A model generated the notes under the pieces. The model had not been told where the DNA came from. It saw only the letters and a list, made by a program, of their open reading frames with translations, and did no database searches. A stretch of DNA of 59,756 bases from an uncultured Verrucomicrobiota bacterium (GTDB lineage: Bacteria; Verrucomicrobiota; Verrucomicrobiia; Verrucomicrobiales; DEV007), in contig CABXDI010000004.1 of assembly GCA_902510815.1 (NCBI GenBank), positions 1 to 59,756 of the forward strand, read 5' to 3'. The first letter of the stretch is position 1. Each line of letters starts with the position of its first letter. Shown one piece after another: positions 26,746 through 34,512 of the stretch. The position numbers were made by a program, and so were the translations under genes.

Positions 26746-27936
26746 ATGTTCTTGCAGAGCACATATATGAGAAAAATTTACAATCCTTTGAAAGTTCTAA
26801 AATCAATCTCAGCGATATTATTTTTGATTCATTTGAACATTCCGGCTCAAGCTCAAGAAATAGAAAAAGACACCATTTTTAATAGATGGGACAAAAACAA
26901 GGATGGAAAGTTACAACTCGAAGAGCTTCCGCCAAACGCTAGGCCTAATTTCAAAAAAGCCGACCAAAATAATGATGGGACTATTTCAAGAGAAGAAGAT
27001 AGAATATTTCGTTCAAAATTACGAAAAAATAGAGGGATAAATCGAAAAGAGAATCCTCAATTTAATAGGAATCTTATAAAAATTGAATCGAATATTTTTT
27101 ATACGAAAAATAAAAACCCGAGGCAAAGTCTTGATTTAATAATACCCATAAAAAGAGCAAGTCAAAAGCTACCTGTTATTGTTTATATCCACGGAGGAGC
27201 CTGGAAATCCGGTAATAAAGAGCAAGGGTTAAGACATCTAACTCCTTACGTTGAATCAGGTAAATATATAGGTGCAAGCATCGGCTACAGATTATCTTCA
27301 GAATCCAAATGGCCTAATCAAATTTATGATTGTAAAGCAGCTATAAGATGGATCAGAGGCAATGCCAAAAAATACAATATAGATGCCGACAAAATCGGAG
27401 CAATAGGACATTCTGCAGGGGGGCATCTCGTATCAATGTTAGGAACTAGCTCCAACATCAAAGCTCTAGAAGGATCTTTAGGCGATTACAAAAAACTCCT
27501 TAGTAATGTAAATTGTGTAGTGAATTTCTTTGGGCCATCCGCATTTCTTGAGATGTCAAAATTTCCAAGCAATATTGATCATGACTCTTCACAATCTCCT
27601 GAATCTCAACTAATTGGGGGAGCTCTAAATGAAAATAAAAAGAATGCAAAATTAGCTTCGCCTATTCATTATGTAAGTAAAGACGATGTTCCGTTTATGC
27701 ATATACATGGAACAAATGATCAACTCGTACCCTATAATCAATCTGTGATATTCAATAAAAAACTTTTACAAGCAGGGTGTGAGTCAGTTCTGATCACCGT
27801 TAAAGAAGGTGGCCACGGAGGTTTTAAAAATGAAAAAATAAAAATACTAACCAACAAATTCTTTGATAAACATCTTCGAAATTCTAATTTTGAAATTAAA
27901 GAACAAACAATTAAACAATTCAATTCCTCTGATTAG
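26746..27936 (+). CDS. Exported alpha/beta hydrolase with N-terminal EF-hand pair
   Basis: 396 residues. After a signal peptide (ending near PAQAQ) come two EF-hand loops, DKNKDGKLQLEE and DQNNDGTISREE, each with Asp/Asn at positions 1, 3, 5 and Glu at 12, so calcium binding is likely. The rest (about 120-380) is a BD-FAE-like esterase/lipase: oxyanion motif HGGAWKSGN, nucleophile elbow GHSAGG, acid in HGTNDQLVP and catalytic His in GGHGGF. Natural substrate is probably an acylated carbohydrate or small ester, by inference. A plainer paralogue without EF-hands lies at 36044-36859. Met8 (26767) is a more typical signal-peptide start than ATG 26746. Confidence 0.85.
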   Translation: MFLQSTYMRKIYNPLKVLKSISAILFLIHLNIPAQAQEIEKDTIFNRWDKNKDGKLQLEELPPNARPNFKKADQNNDGTISREEDRIFRSKLRKNRGINRKENPQFNRNLIKIESNIFYTKNKNPRQSLDLIIPIKRASQKLPVIVYIHGGAWKSGNKEQGLRHLTPYVESGKYIGASIGYRLSSESKWPNQIYDCKAAIRWIRGNAKKYNIDADKIGAIGHSAGGHLVSMLGTSSNIKALEGSLGDYKKLLSNVNCVVNFFGPSAFLEMSKFPSNIDHDSSQSPESQLIGGALNENKKNAKLASPIHYVSKDDVPFMHIHGTNDQLVPYNQSVIFNKKLLQAGCESVLITVKEGGHGGFKNEKIKILTNKFFDKHLRNSNFEIKEQTIKQFNSSD

Positions 27937-27951
27937 TTAATCTCTTTAAAA

Positions 27952-28530
27952 ATGCACAAAGGATCCAGAGCAAAAGGGAAACGCAAGCATTCTCATAGCA
28001 AAGACTACAACAAAGGCGGTAAAAGAAAAGCTTCCCGCGAAGATGAGCTTTTACCCATTTTAAAACTCAAAAATGATCCTATAATTTTAATTTTGGATCA
28101 TGTTCAAGATCCTCACAATTTAGGCGCATGTCTACGAACAGCTGATGGCGCGGGTTGCACCGCAGTAATTGCTCCTAAGGATCGTTCTTCTCCACTAAAT
28201 GAAACCGTAAGGAGAATTGCATGCGGCGCAGCAGAATCAATTCCATATGTTCAGGTCACTAACCTTGCAAGAACAATGAAAATTTTGAAAGATGAGGGAT
28301 TCTGGTTAGTGGGGACCTCAGATAATGCAGACCAATCAATTTATGAAATAGATTTGAAAGGAAAAGTTGGAATAATCATGGGGGCAGAAGGAAAAGGTTT
28401 ACGAAGATTAACCGAAGAGAAATGTGATTTCCTTGCCAAGCTACCAATGATGGGATCTGTGGAATGCCTCAATGTATCAGTTGCCACAGGAATTAGCCTA
28501 TATGAGGCACTAAGACAGAGAAATCTGTAA
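27952..28530 (+). CDS. SpoU/TrmH-family rRNA/tRNA 2'-O-methyltransferase (RlmB-like, short)
   Basis: 192 residues. The knotted SPOUT methyltransferase domain (about 40-192) has all three TrmH motifs: LDHVQDPHNLGACLRTADGAG with the catalytic NxGaxxRT, IIMGAEGKGL, and ECLNVSVATGISLYEALRQ. The pattern is closest to RlmB (Gm2251 of 23S rRNA). Unlike RlmB, which has an L30e-like RNA-binding domain of about 75 residues at the N-terminus, this protein has only a 40-residue strongly basic tail (KGSRAKGKRKHSHSKDY). The tail may substitute for RNA binding. It starts 15 bp after the esterase stop, so they may share a transcript. Confidence 0.85.
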   Translation: MHKGSRAKGKRKHSHSKDYNKGGKRKASREDELLPILKLKNDPIILILDHVQDPHNLGACLRTADGAGCTAVIAPKDRSSPLNETVRRIACGAAESIPYVQVTNLARTMKILKDEGFWLVGTSDNADQSIYEIDLKGKVGIIMGAEGKGLRRLTEEKCDFLAKLPMMGSVECLNVSVATGISLYEALRQRNL

Positions 28531-28760
28531 TTAAGTTCAAAGAATTTAGTCAAATTATACTAAATTTTTAGCAATTTTCACGTATCAAAATAAACATTAC
28601 TGCCTTACAATTAATGACTTATAATTAAACCATACTAAATAATCACTGCAATTGTCATATTTATTCAAAAAATAAAAAAGAATAGAAGTATTGTGATTTT
28701 AAGTTGTTTTTATGCGATAAAATAGGTATTACTACCTTTTAATAATTTATAAATCCCTGT

Positions 28761-28769
28761 CACCCCTCA
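28761..28769 (+). promoter_or_regulatory. CACCCCTCA leader element, copy 1
   Basis: CACCCCTCA lies 16 bp before the ATG of the first membrane coiled-coil gene, and the same 9-mer lies 15 bp before the ATG of its paralogue (29771-29779). A TATAAA precedes it, so it may be at or near the transcription start. Two copies are too few to prove a function. Confidence 0.3.
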
Positions 28770-28785
28770 GCAATCCAAAACCGCC

Positions 28786-29727
28786 ATGTGGAATACACTA
28801 ACTATCATCTCAATTTTATTAGTAATTGGAGCAGCCTCTATTCGCTTCGTAACGACCAAAAACTTAGAGCATGAAAGAGCGGCTCTACAACTTACAATAA
28901 CAAACGCCAAAGCCGCTGAAGATCGTCAAACAGATATTCAAGAGGCAAAAGCCACTACAGACACTCAGACTAAAGAAACCGATACTGCTGCTGCAACACA
29001 AGAGGGAGAAGAAGCGAAGAAAAAAAATGAGGAGACAGATAAGACTGCAAAAAAAGGAACGCTAGAAGGACAGCTCAAAGTAGCACAGCAAAAGTTAGAT
29101 AAACTCAACAAGGATCTAGCAGAGATCGGAGAGATTGAGGATCTTGTTGAAAAGAGCCAGAACCTTCAAGCTGAAATGGCGGCTGTTCAGCAAGAGATTG
29201 CAATTACAAAAGAAAATTATAAAAACGCGGTTTCTAAAAGAGAAGCGACTGACAGCACGATTGCAAATTTTCGCGATAAAGTTTCTCGCCAGCGTGCAGG
29301 GCAGATGGTTGAAGTTAACGCTAAAATTGCACAAACATTTGATAACTGGGGCTTTGTTGTAATTAACGCAGGTGGAAATCAAGGCATCAACGCAAGAGTA
29401 AAGCTTGATGTAAAGAGAGACGATAAAATCATTGGTAAACTTACCATAACCAATCTGGAGCCTAACGTTAGTGTTTGTGATGTCACTTCTTTAAATGATG
29501 GTGAAAAGATTGCTGTTGGCGACGCCGTAGTTCTCAGCGCTGAGAGTAAATGGGATCCTAACAAAAAACCTATTGTTGAAATAGTACCTGCTGCGGCAGC
29601 TCCCGCACCTGCTACAGAAAAACCTGCAGAAAAACCTGCAGAAGAAGACGATCCGTTTGGTCTTGGTGGTGATAAAGAACCAGAGCCTGAAGAACCTAAA
29701 GCTGAAGAAGATCCATTTGGTCTTTAA
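28786..29727 (+). CDS. Membrane-anchored coiled-coil protein with C-terminal beta-domain (paralogue 1)
   Basis: 313 residues; no named family recognised. An N-terminal hydrophobic segment (about 3-21) anchors it with the rest probably periplasmic. Residues about 25-175 are Ala/Lys/Glu-rich heptads (long coiled coil). Residues about 175-260 form a beta-rich domain with NWGFVVINAGGNQGINARVKL and KRDDKIIGKLTI, resembling small beta-barrels of the FlgT-C/MreC kind by pattern only. The acidic Pro-rich tail contains a near-perfect repeat AEKPAEKPAEE and two DPFGL motifs, the second at the very C-terminus. The next gene encodes a protein with the same layout, and a lipoprotein gene follows, suggesting an envelope-spanning complex. 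Confidence 0.75.
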   Translation: MWNTLTIISILLVIGAASIRFVTTKNLEHERAALQLTITNAKAAEDRQTDIQEAKATTDTQTKETDTAAATQEGEEAKKKNEETDKTAKKGTLEGQLKVAQQKLDKLNKDLAEIGEIEDLVEKSQNLQAEMAAVQQEIAITKENYKNAVSKREATDSTIANFRDKVSRQRAGQMVEVNAKIAQTFDNWGFVVINAGGNQGINARVKLDVKRDDKIIGKLTITNLEPNVSVCDVTSLNDGEKIAVGDAVVLSAESKWDPNKKPIVEIVPAAAAPAPATEKPAEKPAEEDDPFGLGGDKEPEPEEPKAEEDPFGL

Positions 29728-29770
29728 TAAGTTAAGATTTAATAAATCAAATAATCAATTTAGAATTAAA

Positions 29771-29779
29771 CACCCCTCA
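29771..29779 (+). promoter_or_regulatory. CACCCCTCA leader element, copy 2
   Basis: Identical 9-mer to 28761-28769 and at nearly the same distance (15 bp) from the ATG. A TAGAAT (29761-29766) sits just upstream and could be a -10 element, so the two paralogous genes may each have their own promoter. Confidence 0.3.
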
Positions 29780-29794
29780 AACTAAAATCATTTC

Positions 29795-30589
29795 ATGAAA
29801 ATTAAAATCCCACTGATCCTCGCTGCCTTAGCAATTATTGTTTCAGTCATCTTTGGCGTGCAAAACCGCGGTGAACTAAAATCAAACAGACTCGAGCGAA
29901 TAGGTCTTAATAATGAGATCAACACAACCCTAGGGGAAATAACTGATAATGATTTTCCTGCACTATATGCATCATATGATGCACTATATGTTCAAGAAAC
30001 CCGATTAGAAGATTCAAAGGCAAAGACTGCAGGTCATAATGTTAACATCGAAAGACTCGATAATGAGATCTCTGGTCTCAACACACAAAAAGCACCTATC
30101 GATAAGGAAATTGCCAAAGCTGAGAACGCAGTTAAAGAAATTAGCAAAAAATTTCCAGGAACAACATTACAAACTATTGCTCCTACCATCAAAAAATTAG
30201 AAAGTGATTTAGAAAGCGCAAGACAAGACCTTGCGACTAAAAAAGCCGAACTTGATGTAGTTAGTAAAAAAGTTGCTGCTAACGAGGTTAGAATTGAAAA
30301 AGCTGAGAAAGTTCAAGCCGACAGACTATCAAGTATTGAAAGAAACTCTTCCGAAGGTGTTATAACAGCAGTTAATGAAGACTGGGGATTTGTACTTGTT
30401 AACATTGGAAAAGATCAAGGAGTTCAAGGAGACTCAGAGCTCATCGTCAAACGTGACGGCATTAGAATCGGAAACCTAAATGTTGTTTCTATTCAGCCTG
30501 GAATCACTGTTGCTGACATCAATCAAAAAGGTCTCAGCGGATCAGTTGAGCCAGGCGACAGAGTGATCTTCCAAAATCTAGGCGAATAA
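29795..30589 (+). CDS. Membrane-anchored coiled-coil protein with C-terminal beta-domain (paralogue 2)
   Basis: 264 residues with the same plan as the preceding protein: an N-terminal membrane segment (about 5-22, PLILAALAIIVSVIFGV), a long coiled coil (about 25-180) and a C-terminal beta-domain. The beta-domain aligns with paralogue 1: EDWGFVLVNIGKDQGVQGDSEL against DNWGFVVINAGGNQGINARVKL, then KRDGIRIGNLNV against KRDDKIIGKLTI, then GDRVIF against GDAVVL. It lacks the acidic DPFGL tail. 67 bp separate it from paralogue 1 and 17 bp from the lipoprotein gene. Function unknown; the pair looks like an old tandem duplication that has specialised. Confidence 0.75.
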   Translation: MKIKIPLILAALAIIVSVIFGVQNRGELKSNRLERIGLNNEINTTLGEITDNDFPALYASYDALYVQETRLEDSKAKTAGHNVNIERLDNEISGLNTQKAPIDKEIAKAENAVKEISKKFPGTTLQTIAPTIKKLESDLESARQDLATKKAELDVVSKKVAANEVRIEKAEKVQADRLSSIERNSSEGVITAVNEDWGFVLVNIGKDQGVQGDSELIVKRDGIRIGNLNVVSIQPGITVADINQKGLSGSVEPGDRVIFQNLGE

Positions 30590-30606
30590 GATCTCTAAAT
30601 AATCTA

Positions 30607-30810
30607 ATGACCACAGAAAATATTTTCAGACTAATTATAAGTGCAGTTTCTGCAATTATATTGGTTATTAGTTTTGTTGGCTGCGAAGCCACTGAAGTCG
30701 GTAATTGGGATGGATCAGGAGTTGATAGCGGACTAAGTAATTTACCTCAAGCTCGACACGAAGCCTGGGAAAGCAATGCTAGATACGGAAATTTACCCCA
30801 ATCTCGATAG
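30607..30810 (+). CDS. Small putative lipoprotein
   Basis: 67 residues. A hydrophobic segment (about 8-25) ends in ISFVGC, a plausible though not perfect lipobox, so the mature lipoprotein would be about 42 residues starting at Cys26. The C-terminus carries a duplicated NLPQ[A/S]R motif (SNLPQARHEA and GNLPQSR at the end). I recognise no family. It is the last gene of the three-gene envelope operon, 17 bp after paralogue 2, and is followed by a strong hairpin terminator, which supports it being a real gene. Confidence 0.65.
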   Translation: MTTENIFRLIISAVSAIILVISFVGCEATEVGNWDGSGVDSGLSNLPQARHEAWESNARYGNLPQSR

Positions 30811-30831
30811 TAGCATCAGAAATTTATCTAC

Positions 30832-30863
30832 AAAAAAGCACACCATTATGGTGTGCTTTTTTT
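30832..30863. terminator. Strong bidirectional rho-independent terminator
   Basis: A perfect 13-bp stem (AAAAAAGCACACC with GGTGTGCTTTTTT) closes a 5-nt ATTAT loop and ends in a T-run on both strands. It lies between the plus-strand lipoprotein gene and minus-strand frr, so it can stop transcription from both sides. Confidence 0.9.
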
Positions 30864-30880
30864 GTTTATAATTTTAAAGC

Positions 30881-31447
30881 TTAGACAGTCATGATTTCTT
30901 TTTCTTTATTTTCAACATGTTGATCAATTTCTTTAACAAATTTATCAGTCAGTGACTGAACTTCTTTTTCCATATCCCTCTGATCGTCTTCAGTAATCGC
31001 ACTATCAGATTTAAGATTTTTAATTCCATCCATACCATTTTTGCGAGCGGACCTTACTCTAACTCTACCCTCTTCCGCCATCTGCTTAACCATCTTAACC
31101 AAATCTTTTCTTCTCTCTTCCGACAACTCAGGAATGGGTAACCGAATAGCTTTACCATCCACTGAGGGATTAATACCAAGTTTAGATTCCTTTAACCCTC
31201 GCTCAATATCCTGAACAGTAGATGGGTCAAACGGTGACACTAACAACATTCTTGGATCTGGAGAGGATATAACCGCAAGCTGTTTGAGCTTCATGTTGGA
31301 TCCATAAGATTGTACATGAATATCTATATTTTCCACTAACGCTGGAGAGGCCTTACCAGTTCTAATGCTAGAAAATTCGTGTAATGTGTACTCTACGGCT
31401 TTTTTCATAGCCTCTTCGGTTTCAGGTATCAAGGTTTCAGTATCCAT
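30881..31447 (-). CDS. frr: Ribosome recycling factor
   Basis: 188 residues, the normal RRF length. Splits post-termination ribosomes together with EF-G. Diagnostic segments are FSSIRTGKASPALVENI near the N-terminus, VSPFDPSTVQDIERGLKES, LGINPSVDGKAIRLPIP, LSEERRKDLVKMVKQMAEEGRVRVRSARKN, and a C-terminal long helix with DKFVKEIDQHVENKEKEI. It follows pyrH by 39 bp, the widely conserved pyrH-frr order, and ends at the bidirectional terminator, so it is the last gene of the operon that starts near miaB. Confidence 0.97.
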   Translation of the reverse strand: MDTETLIPETEEAMKKAVEYTLHEFSSIRTGKASPALVENIDIHVQSYGSNMKLKQLAVISSPDPRMLLVSPFDPSTVQDIERGLKESKLGINPSVDGKAIRLPIPELSEERRKDLVKMVKQMAEEGRVRVRSARKNGMDGIKNLKSDSAITEDDQRDMEKEVQSLTDKFVKEIDQHVENKEKEIMTV

Positions 31448-31486
31448 TTCTTTAAAGGTTAAGTATTTTTTATAAACTCTAATAAA

Positions 31487-32221
31487 TTACTCAGAATGTA
31501 CAAGTGTACCAATTGACTCGCCTATCAAAGCTTTGTGAATATTATCAGGGCCACTAATATCAAAGACGATGATCGGTTTTGAATTATCCATACACAAGCT
31601 AAATGCAGTGGAATCAAGAATCTTCAAACGTTTTTCCAGGCAATCCTGAAAAGTAACCGTCTCATACCTTTTAGCATTTTTGTTTTCATTGGGGTCAGAA
31701 TCATAAACTCCATCGACCTTCGTTGCTTTTAATATTGCGTCTGCACCAATCTCACTAGCTCTTAGAGCAGCAGTCGTATCAGTTGAAAAAAATGGATTGC
31801 CAGTTCCCGCCCCAAAAATGACAACCCTTCCGAGCTCAAGATGCCTCATTGCTTTTCTCCTAATAAATGGCTCTGCTACATTCTTCATTTCAATTGCAGT
31901 CTGAACTCTCGTTGGAACCTCCATATCTTCAAGCATGCTTTGAAGAGCCAACGAATTCATTACAGTTGCCAACATACCCATATAGTCAGCAGTTGCCCTT
32001 TCCATACCCCTATTACTAGCGCTTATTCCCCTCCAAAAGTTTCCTCCTCCAACAACAAGTCCAATTTCAATTCCTGCCTGATGAGCACGCTTAATTTGCT
32101 TTGCTACAGCTTCAACGATTTCAGGAGATATATTATCCTCGCTTCCAGGTTCCCTAAGCGCCTCTCCACTTAATTTTAGAATAACGCGTTTAAAATTATT
32201 TCTTTGATTTTGATCAGTCAT
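31487..32221 (-). CDS. pyrH: UMP kinase
   Basis: 244 residues, amino-acid-kinase fold. Converts UMP to UDP in pyrimidine biosynthesis. Motifs: [10 protein letters not shown] near the N-terminus, [10 protein letters not shown], the UMP-binding region [36 protein letters not shown] and [15 protein letters not shown]. Complete and ordinary. Neighbours fmt (60 bp upstream) and frr (39 bp downstream) lie on the same strand. The usual rpsB-tsf pair that often precedes pyrH is not here. Confidence 0.97.
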   Translation of the reverse strand: MTDQNQRNNFKRVILKLSGEALREPGSEDNISPEIVEAVAKQIKRAHQAGIEIGLVVGGGNFWRGISASNRGMERATADYMGMLATVMNSLALQSMLEDMEVPTRVQTAIEMKNVAEPFIRRKAMRHLELGRVVIFGAGTGNPFFSTDTTAALRASEIGADAILKATKVDGVYDSDPNENKNAKRYETVTFQDCLEKRLKILDSTAFSLCMDNSKPIIVFDISGPDNIHKALIGESIGTLVHSE

Positions 32222-32280
32222 TAAAAATCTTTTCTAAGCAATTAGAAAACAATAGTATGAGCAAATTGGAAAGAATTTTA

Positions 32281-33225
32281 TTAATTTTTGATACCCAAAA
32301 AATCTCCTGTGTTGATTTCTTTTCCTGCTAAGTAAGACGATAGAGTCATTTTTTTTCTACCTGAAGGCTGTATTTCTGATATTTTTATTGAACCATCCCC
32401 ACAGCTTACAACTAGACCATCAGCATCAATAGAAATTATTTTTCCTGCTTTTTCATCATAATCCTGACCAACTAATGCCTTGGGAAAAATCTTCACCAAT
32501 TGACCATCTGGAAAGTAAGTAAATGTACCTGGCCAAGGACAAAATGCTCTAATCTTTCTTTCTATATACTCTGCAGGATTATTCCATTCAATTTCTCCCT
32601 CTGCTCGACACAATTTAGATACATGAGATGCTTTCGTATGATCCTGCTTTCTTCTAGGCGCTTCATTTCGTGATAATAATTTTAAAGAATCAATCAACAA
32701 TTCTGGTCCAAGCGATGCCAAACGATCATGCAAAGATCCTCCCGTTTCCTCTTTTTCAATCTCTATTTTTTTTGACTGTAAAATATCACCATCATCAAGT
32801 CCTTCTCCAATATACATTACCGTTATTCCAGTGAATCTTTCACCATTGAGTATAGCAGCTTGTATTGGGGCAGCTCCTCGATAATTAGGCAGTAATGATG
32901 CATGTAAATTTAGGCATGAAACCCTAGGAATACTGAGTACAGTTTTTGGTAAGATCTGGCCATAGGCAACGACTACTAATACATCAGGATCAGCCTTCCT
33001 TAAAATTTCTATAGCATATTGATCCTTAATCCTATCAGGTTGAAATACAGGAATTGAATGATCTTCAGCAAAAATCTTTATAGCGGAGGCTTTTAGTTCT
33101 CCCTTCCTTCCAAAGGGCCTATCCGGTTGAGTGAACACTGATAAAACCTCATAGTCCTTAGAATTATACAAGGCCTCTAGAGAATGAAGGCCAATGTCAC
33201 CAGTACCCAGAAAAACTATTTTCAC
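32281..33225 (-). CDS. fmt: Methionyl-tRNA formyltransferase
   Basis: 314 residues. Formylates initiator Met-tRNA using 10-formyl-THF. The N-terminal formyltransferase domain has FLGTGDIGLHSLEAL, VVVAYGQILPKTVL, the catalytic LNLHASLLPNYRGAAPIQAAILNGE (Asn and His of the active site) and ITVMYIGEGLDDGDIL with the catalytic Asp; the C-terminal OB-like domain follows from about residue 205 (IRAFCPWPGTFTYF). It starts 6 bp after adk stops. def, its common partner, is not in the window. Confidence 0.96.
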   Translation of the reverse strand: MKIVFLGTGDIGLHSLEALYNSKDYEVLSVFTQPDRPFGRKGELKASAIKIFAEDHSIPVFQPDRIKDQYAIEILRKADPDVLVVVAYGQILPKTVLSIPRVSCLNLHASLLPNYRGAAPIQAAILNGERFTGITVMYIGEGLDDGDILQSKKIEIEKEETGGSLHDRLASLGPELLIDSLKLLSRNEAPRRKQDHTKASHVSKLCRAEGEIEWNNPAEYIERKIRAFCPWPGTFTYFPDGQLVKIFPKALVGQDYDEKAGKIISIDADGLVVSCGDGSIKISEIQPSGRKKMTLSSYLAGKEINTGDFLGIKN

Positions 33226-33231
33226 TATAAA

Positions 33232-33873
33232 CTAATAAACTTCAACCGAGCTATCCTGCCAAACTTTTAAAGAAGTTACCGTATATATAATGTCTTGGAG
33301 GACCTTAATCGGAGTCTGCTGAGCATTTATATTAGTTAAAATTTCTGGCGAATAATGATCTAGTAATTGTTTAGTCTCATTTTCGTACTGCTTGATTCTA
33401 TTTTGTATTACATCGTCAGACGCATCATCCAATCTGTTTTCTTTGATTGAACGCTTTCTAATTCTTCGCATTAACTCATCTCGATCAGGGCATGAAAGAT
33501 GAAATACTTGAACAACATCGCAATGCTCATCGACAAGCTTCGCTTGTTCAACATTCCTTGGAATACCATCAAGAACAAGAAAATCAATATCAGGCTTGAA
33601 GGCATTAGAAGTCACTTTTGCTTCAACGGCTGCTCTCCAAAGTTTTACGGTTACATCATCTGGCACTAATTCCCCTTGACTTGAATATTTAACGAACTCT
33701 TGCCCTATATCAGTTCTAGTATCTAATGACCTAAATACTTCACCGCATGCACAATGATAGAAACGTGGAATCTTACCCAGTATCCTACCCTGAGTGCCTT
33801 TACCGCTTCCAGGCGCTCCAAAAATTAAAAATGTTTGATATTTGCCTGATTGAATTTCTGTTTCTGAAGACAT
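33232..33873 (-). CDS. adk: Adenylate kinase-family nucleoside monophosphate kinase (short LID)
   Basis: 213 residues. P-loop FGAPGSGKGTQ, NMP-binding segment ACGEVFRSLDTRTDIGQEF with GELVPDDVTVKLW, then VLDGIPRNVEQAKLVDE and the Arg-containing RRIRKRSIKENRLDDASDDVI. The LID is short and has no zinc cysteines, so it resembles short-form adenylate/UMP-CMP kinases more than E. coli Adk with its long LID. Substrate preference for AMP is the default assumption. It lies between a membrane-protein gene (53 bp upstream) and fmt (6 bp downstream). Confidence 0.85.
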   Translation of the reverse strand: MSSETEIQSGKYQTFLIFGAPGSGKGTQGRILGKIPRFYHCACGEVFRSLDTRTDIGQEFVKYSSQGELVPDDVTVKLWRAAVEAKVTSNAFKPDIDFLVLDGIPRNVEQAKLVDEHCDVVQVFHLSCPDRDELMRRIRKRSIKENRLDDASDDVIQNRIKQYENETKQLLDHYSPEILTNINAQQTPIKVLQDIIYTVTSLKVWQDSSVEVY

Positions 33874-33926
33874 AAAAATATTAAGTGTATTATTAATAAA
33901 TGAAATAATCCATAGAGAAAAAAATA

Positions 33927-34508
33927 CTAAAGATACTCAGATCCCCAAAATAATATTGCACTAGTAAGTACTAGTACACCATAAACTATTCCTGCAATAG
34001 AAAGGCACCTCCATCTAAATCTTGTTTTAGTTACAAAGGCAATGTGATCTCGCATAAGATAAGGCATTCCTATCCAAAAGAATGATAAGAAAATCCAAAT
34101 ATAACATATTATTGGAAGCAATAATCTGGATGCGGGTTCTTTAAGAAATGCAACGTCTAGGATCGGGCATACGAGTAGTAAAAGAAAAATACCTAAAGCT
34201 CTTACAGCTAAAAATTCATCAACCCAGATAATAAAGGCAACACATCCTATTATTATGCCCCAGCTAATTGGCACTTGCCACTTCTGGAATTCACCCAAGT
34301 CCACTTTACTAACTAACCAAAATGCCCAAATGCTGCTTATAATTATAAGCACTACTCCAATAGGTTTATTTCTTGGAAAATCTTTTAGCAAATTAATGAC
34401 TCTTTGTTCCTTAACTAGAGCGATAACATGACTGCAAATAAGATATAATCCTAATAAAACACCTACATTCTGTAAGCTTAAAAATTCGGTATATATTTGT
34501 CGGGTCAT
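33927..34508 (-). CDS. Integral membrane protein of unknown function
   Basis: 193 residues with about six hydrophobic segments (for example NVGVLLGLYLICSHVIAL, GVVLIIISSIWAFWLV, ALGIFLLLLVCPILDVAFL, YIWIFLSFFWIGMPYLM and AGIVYGVLVLTSAILFW). I recognise no family signature and no charged residues suggestive of a transporter pore. It starts 4 bp after miaB stops and so belongs to the miaB-adk-fmt-pyrH-frr transcription unit. Its presence in a translation/nucleotide operon gives no clear functional hint. Confidence 0.7.
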   Translation of the reverse strand: MTRQIYTEFLSLQNVGVLLGLYLICSHVIALVKEQRVINLLKDFPRNKPIGVVLIIISSIWAFWLVSKVDLGEFQKWQVPISWGIIIGCVAFIIWVDEFLAVRALGIFLLLLVCPILDVAFLKEPASRLLLPIICYIWIFLSFFWIGMPYLMRDHIAFVTKTRFRWRCLSIAGIVYGVLVLTSAILFWGSEYL

Positions 34509-34512
34509 ATTA

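Noticed and set aside
28724-28737. AGGTA-N4-TACCT hairpin followed by TTTT downstream of the RlmB-like gene
   Set aside because: A 5-bp stem nearly 200 bp after the stop codon is too weak to call a terminator.
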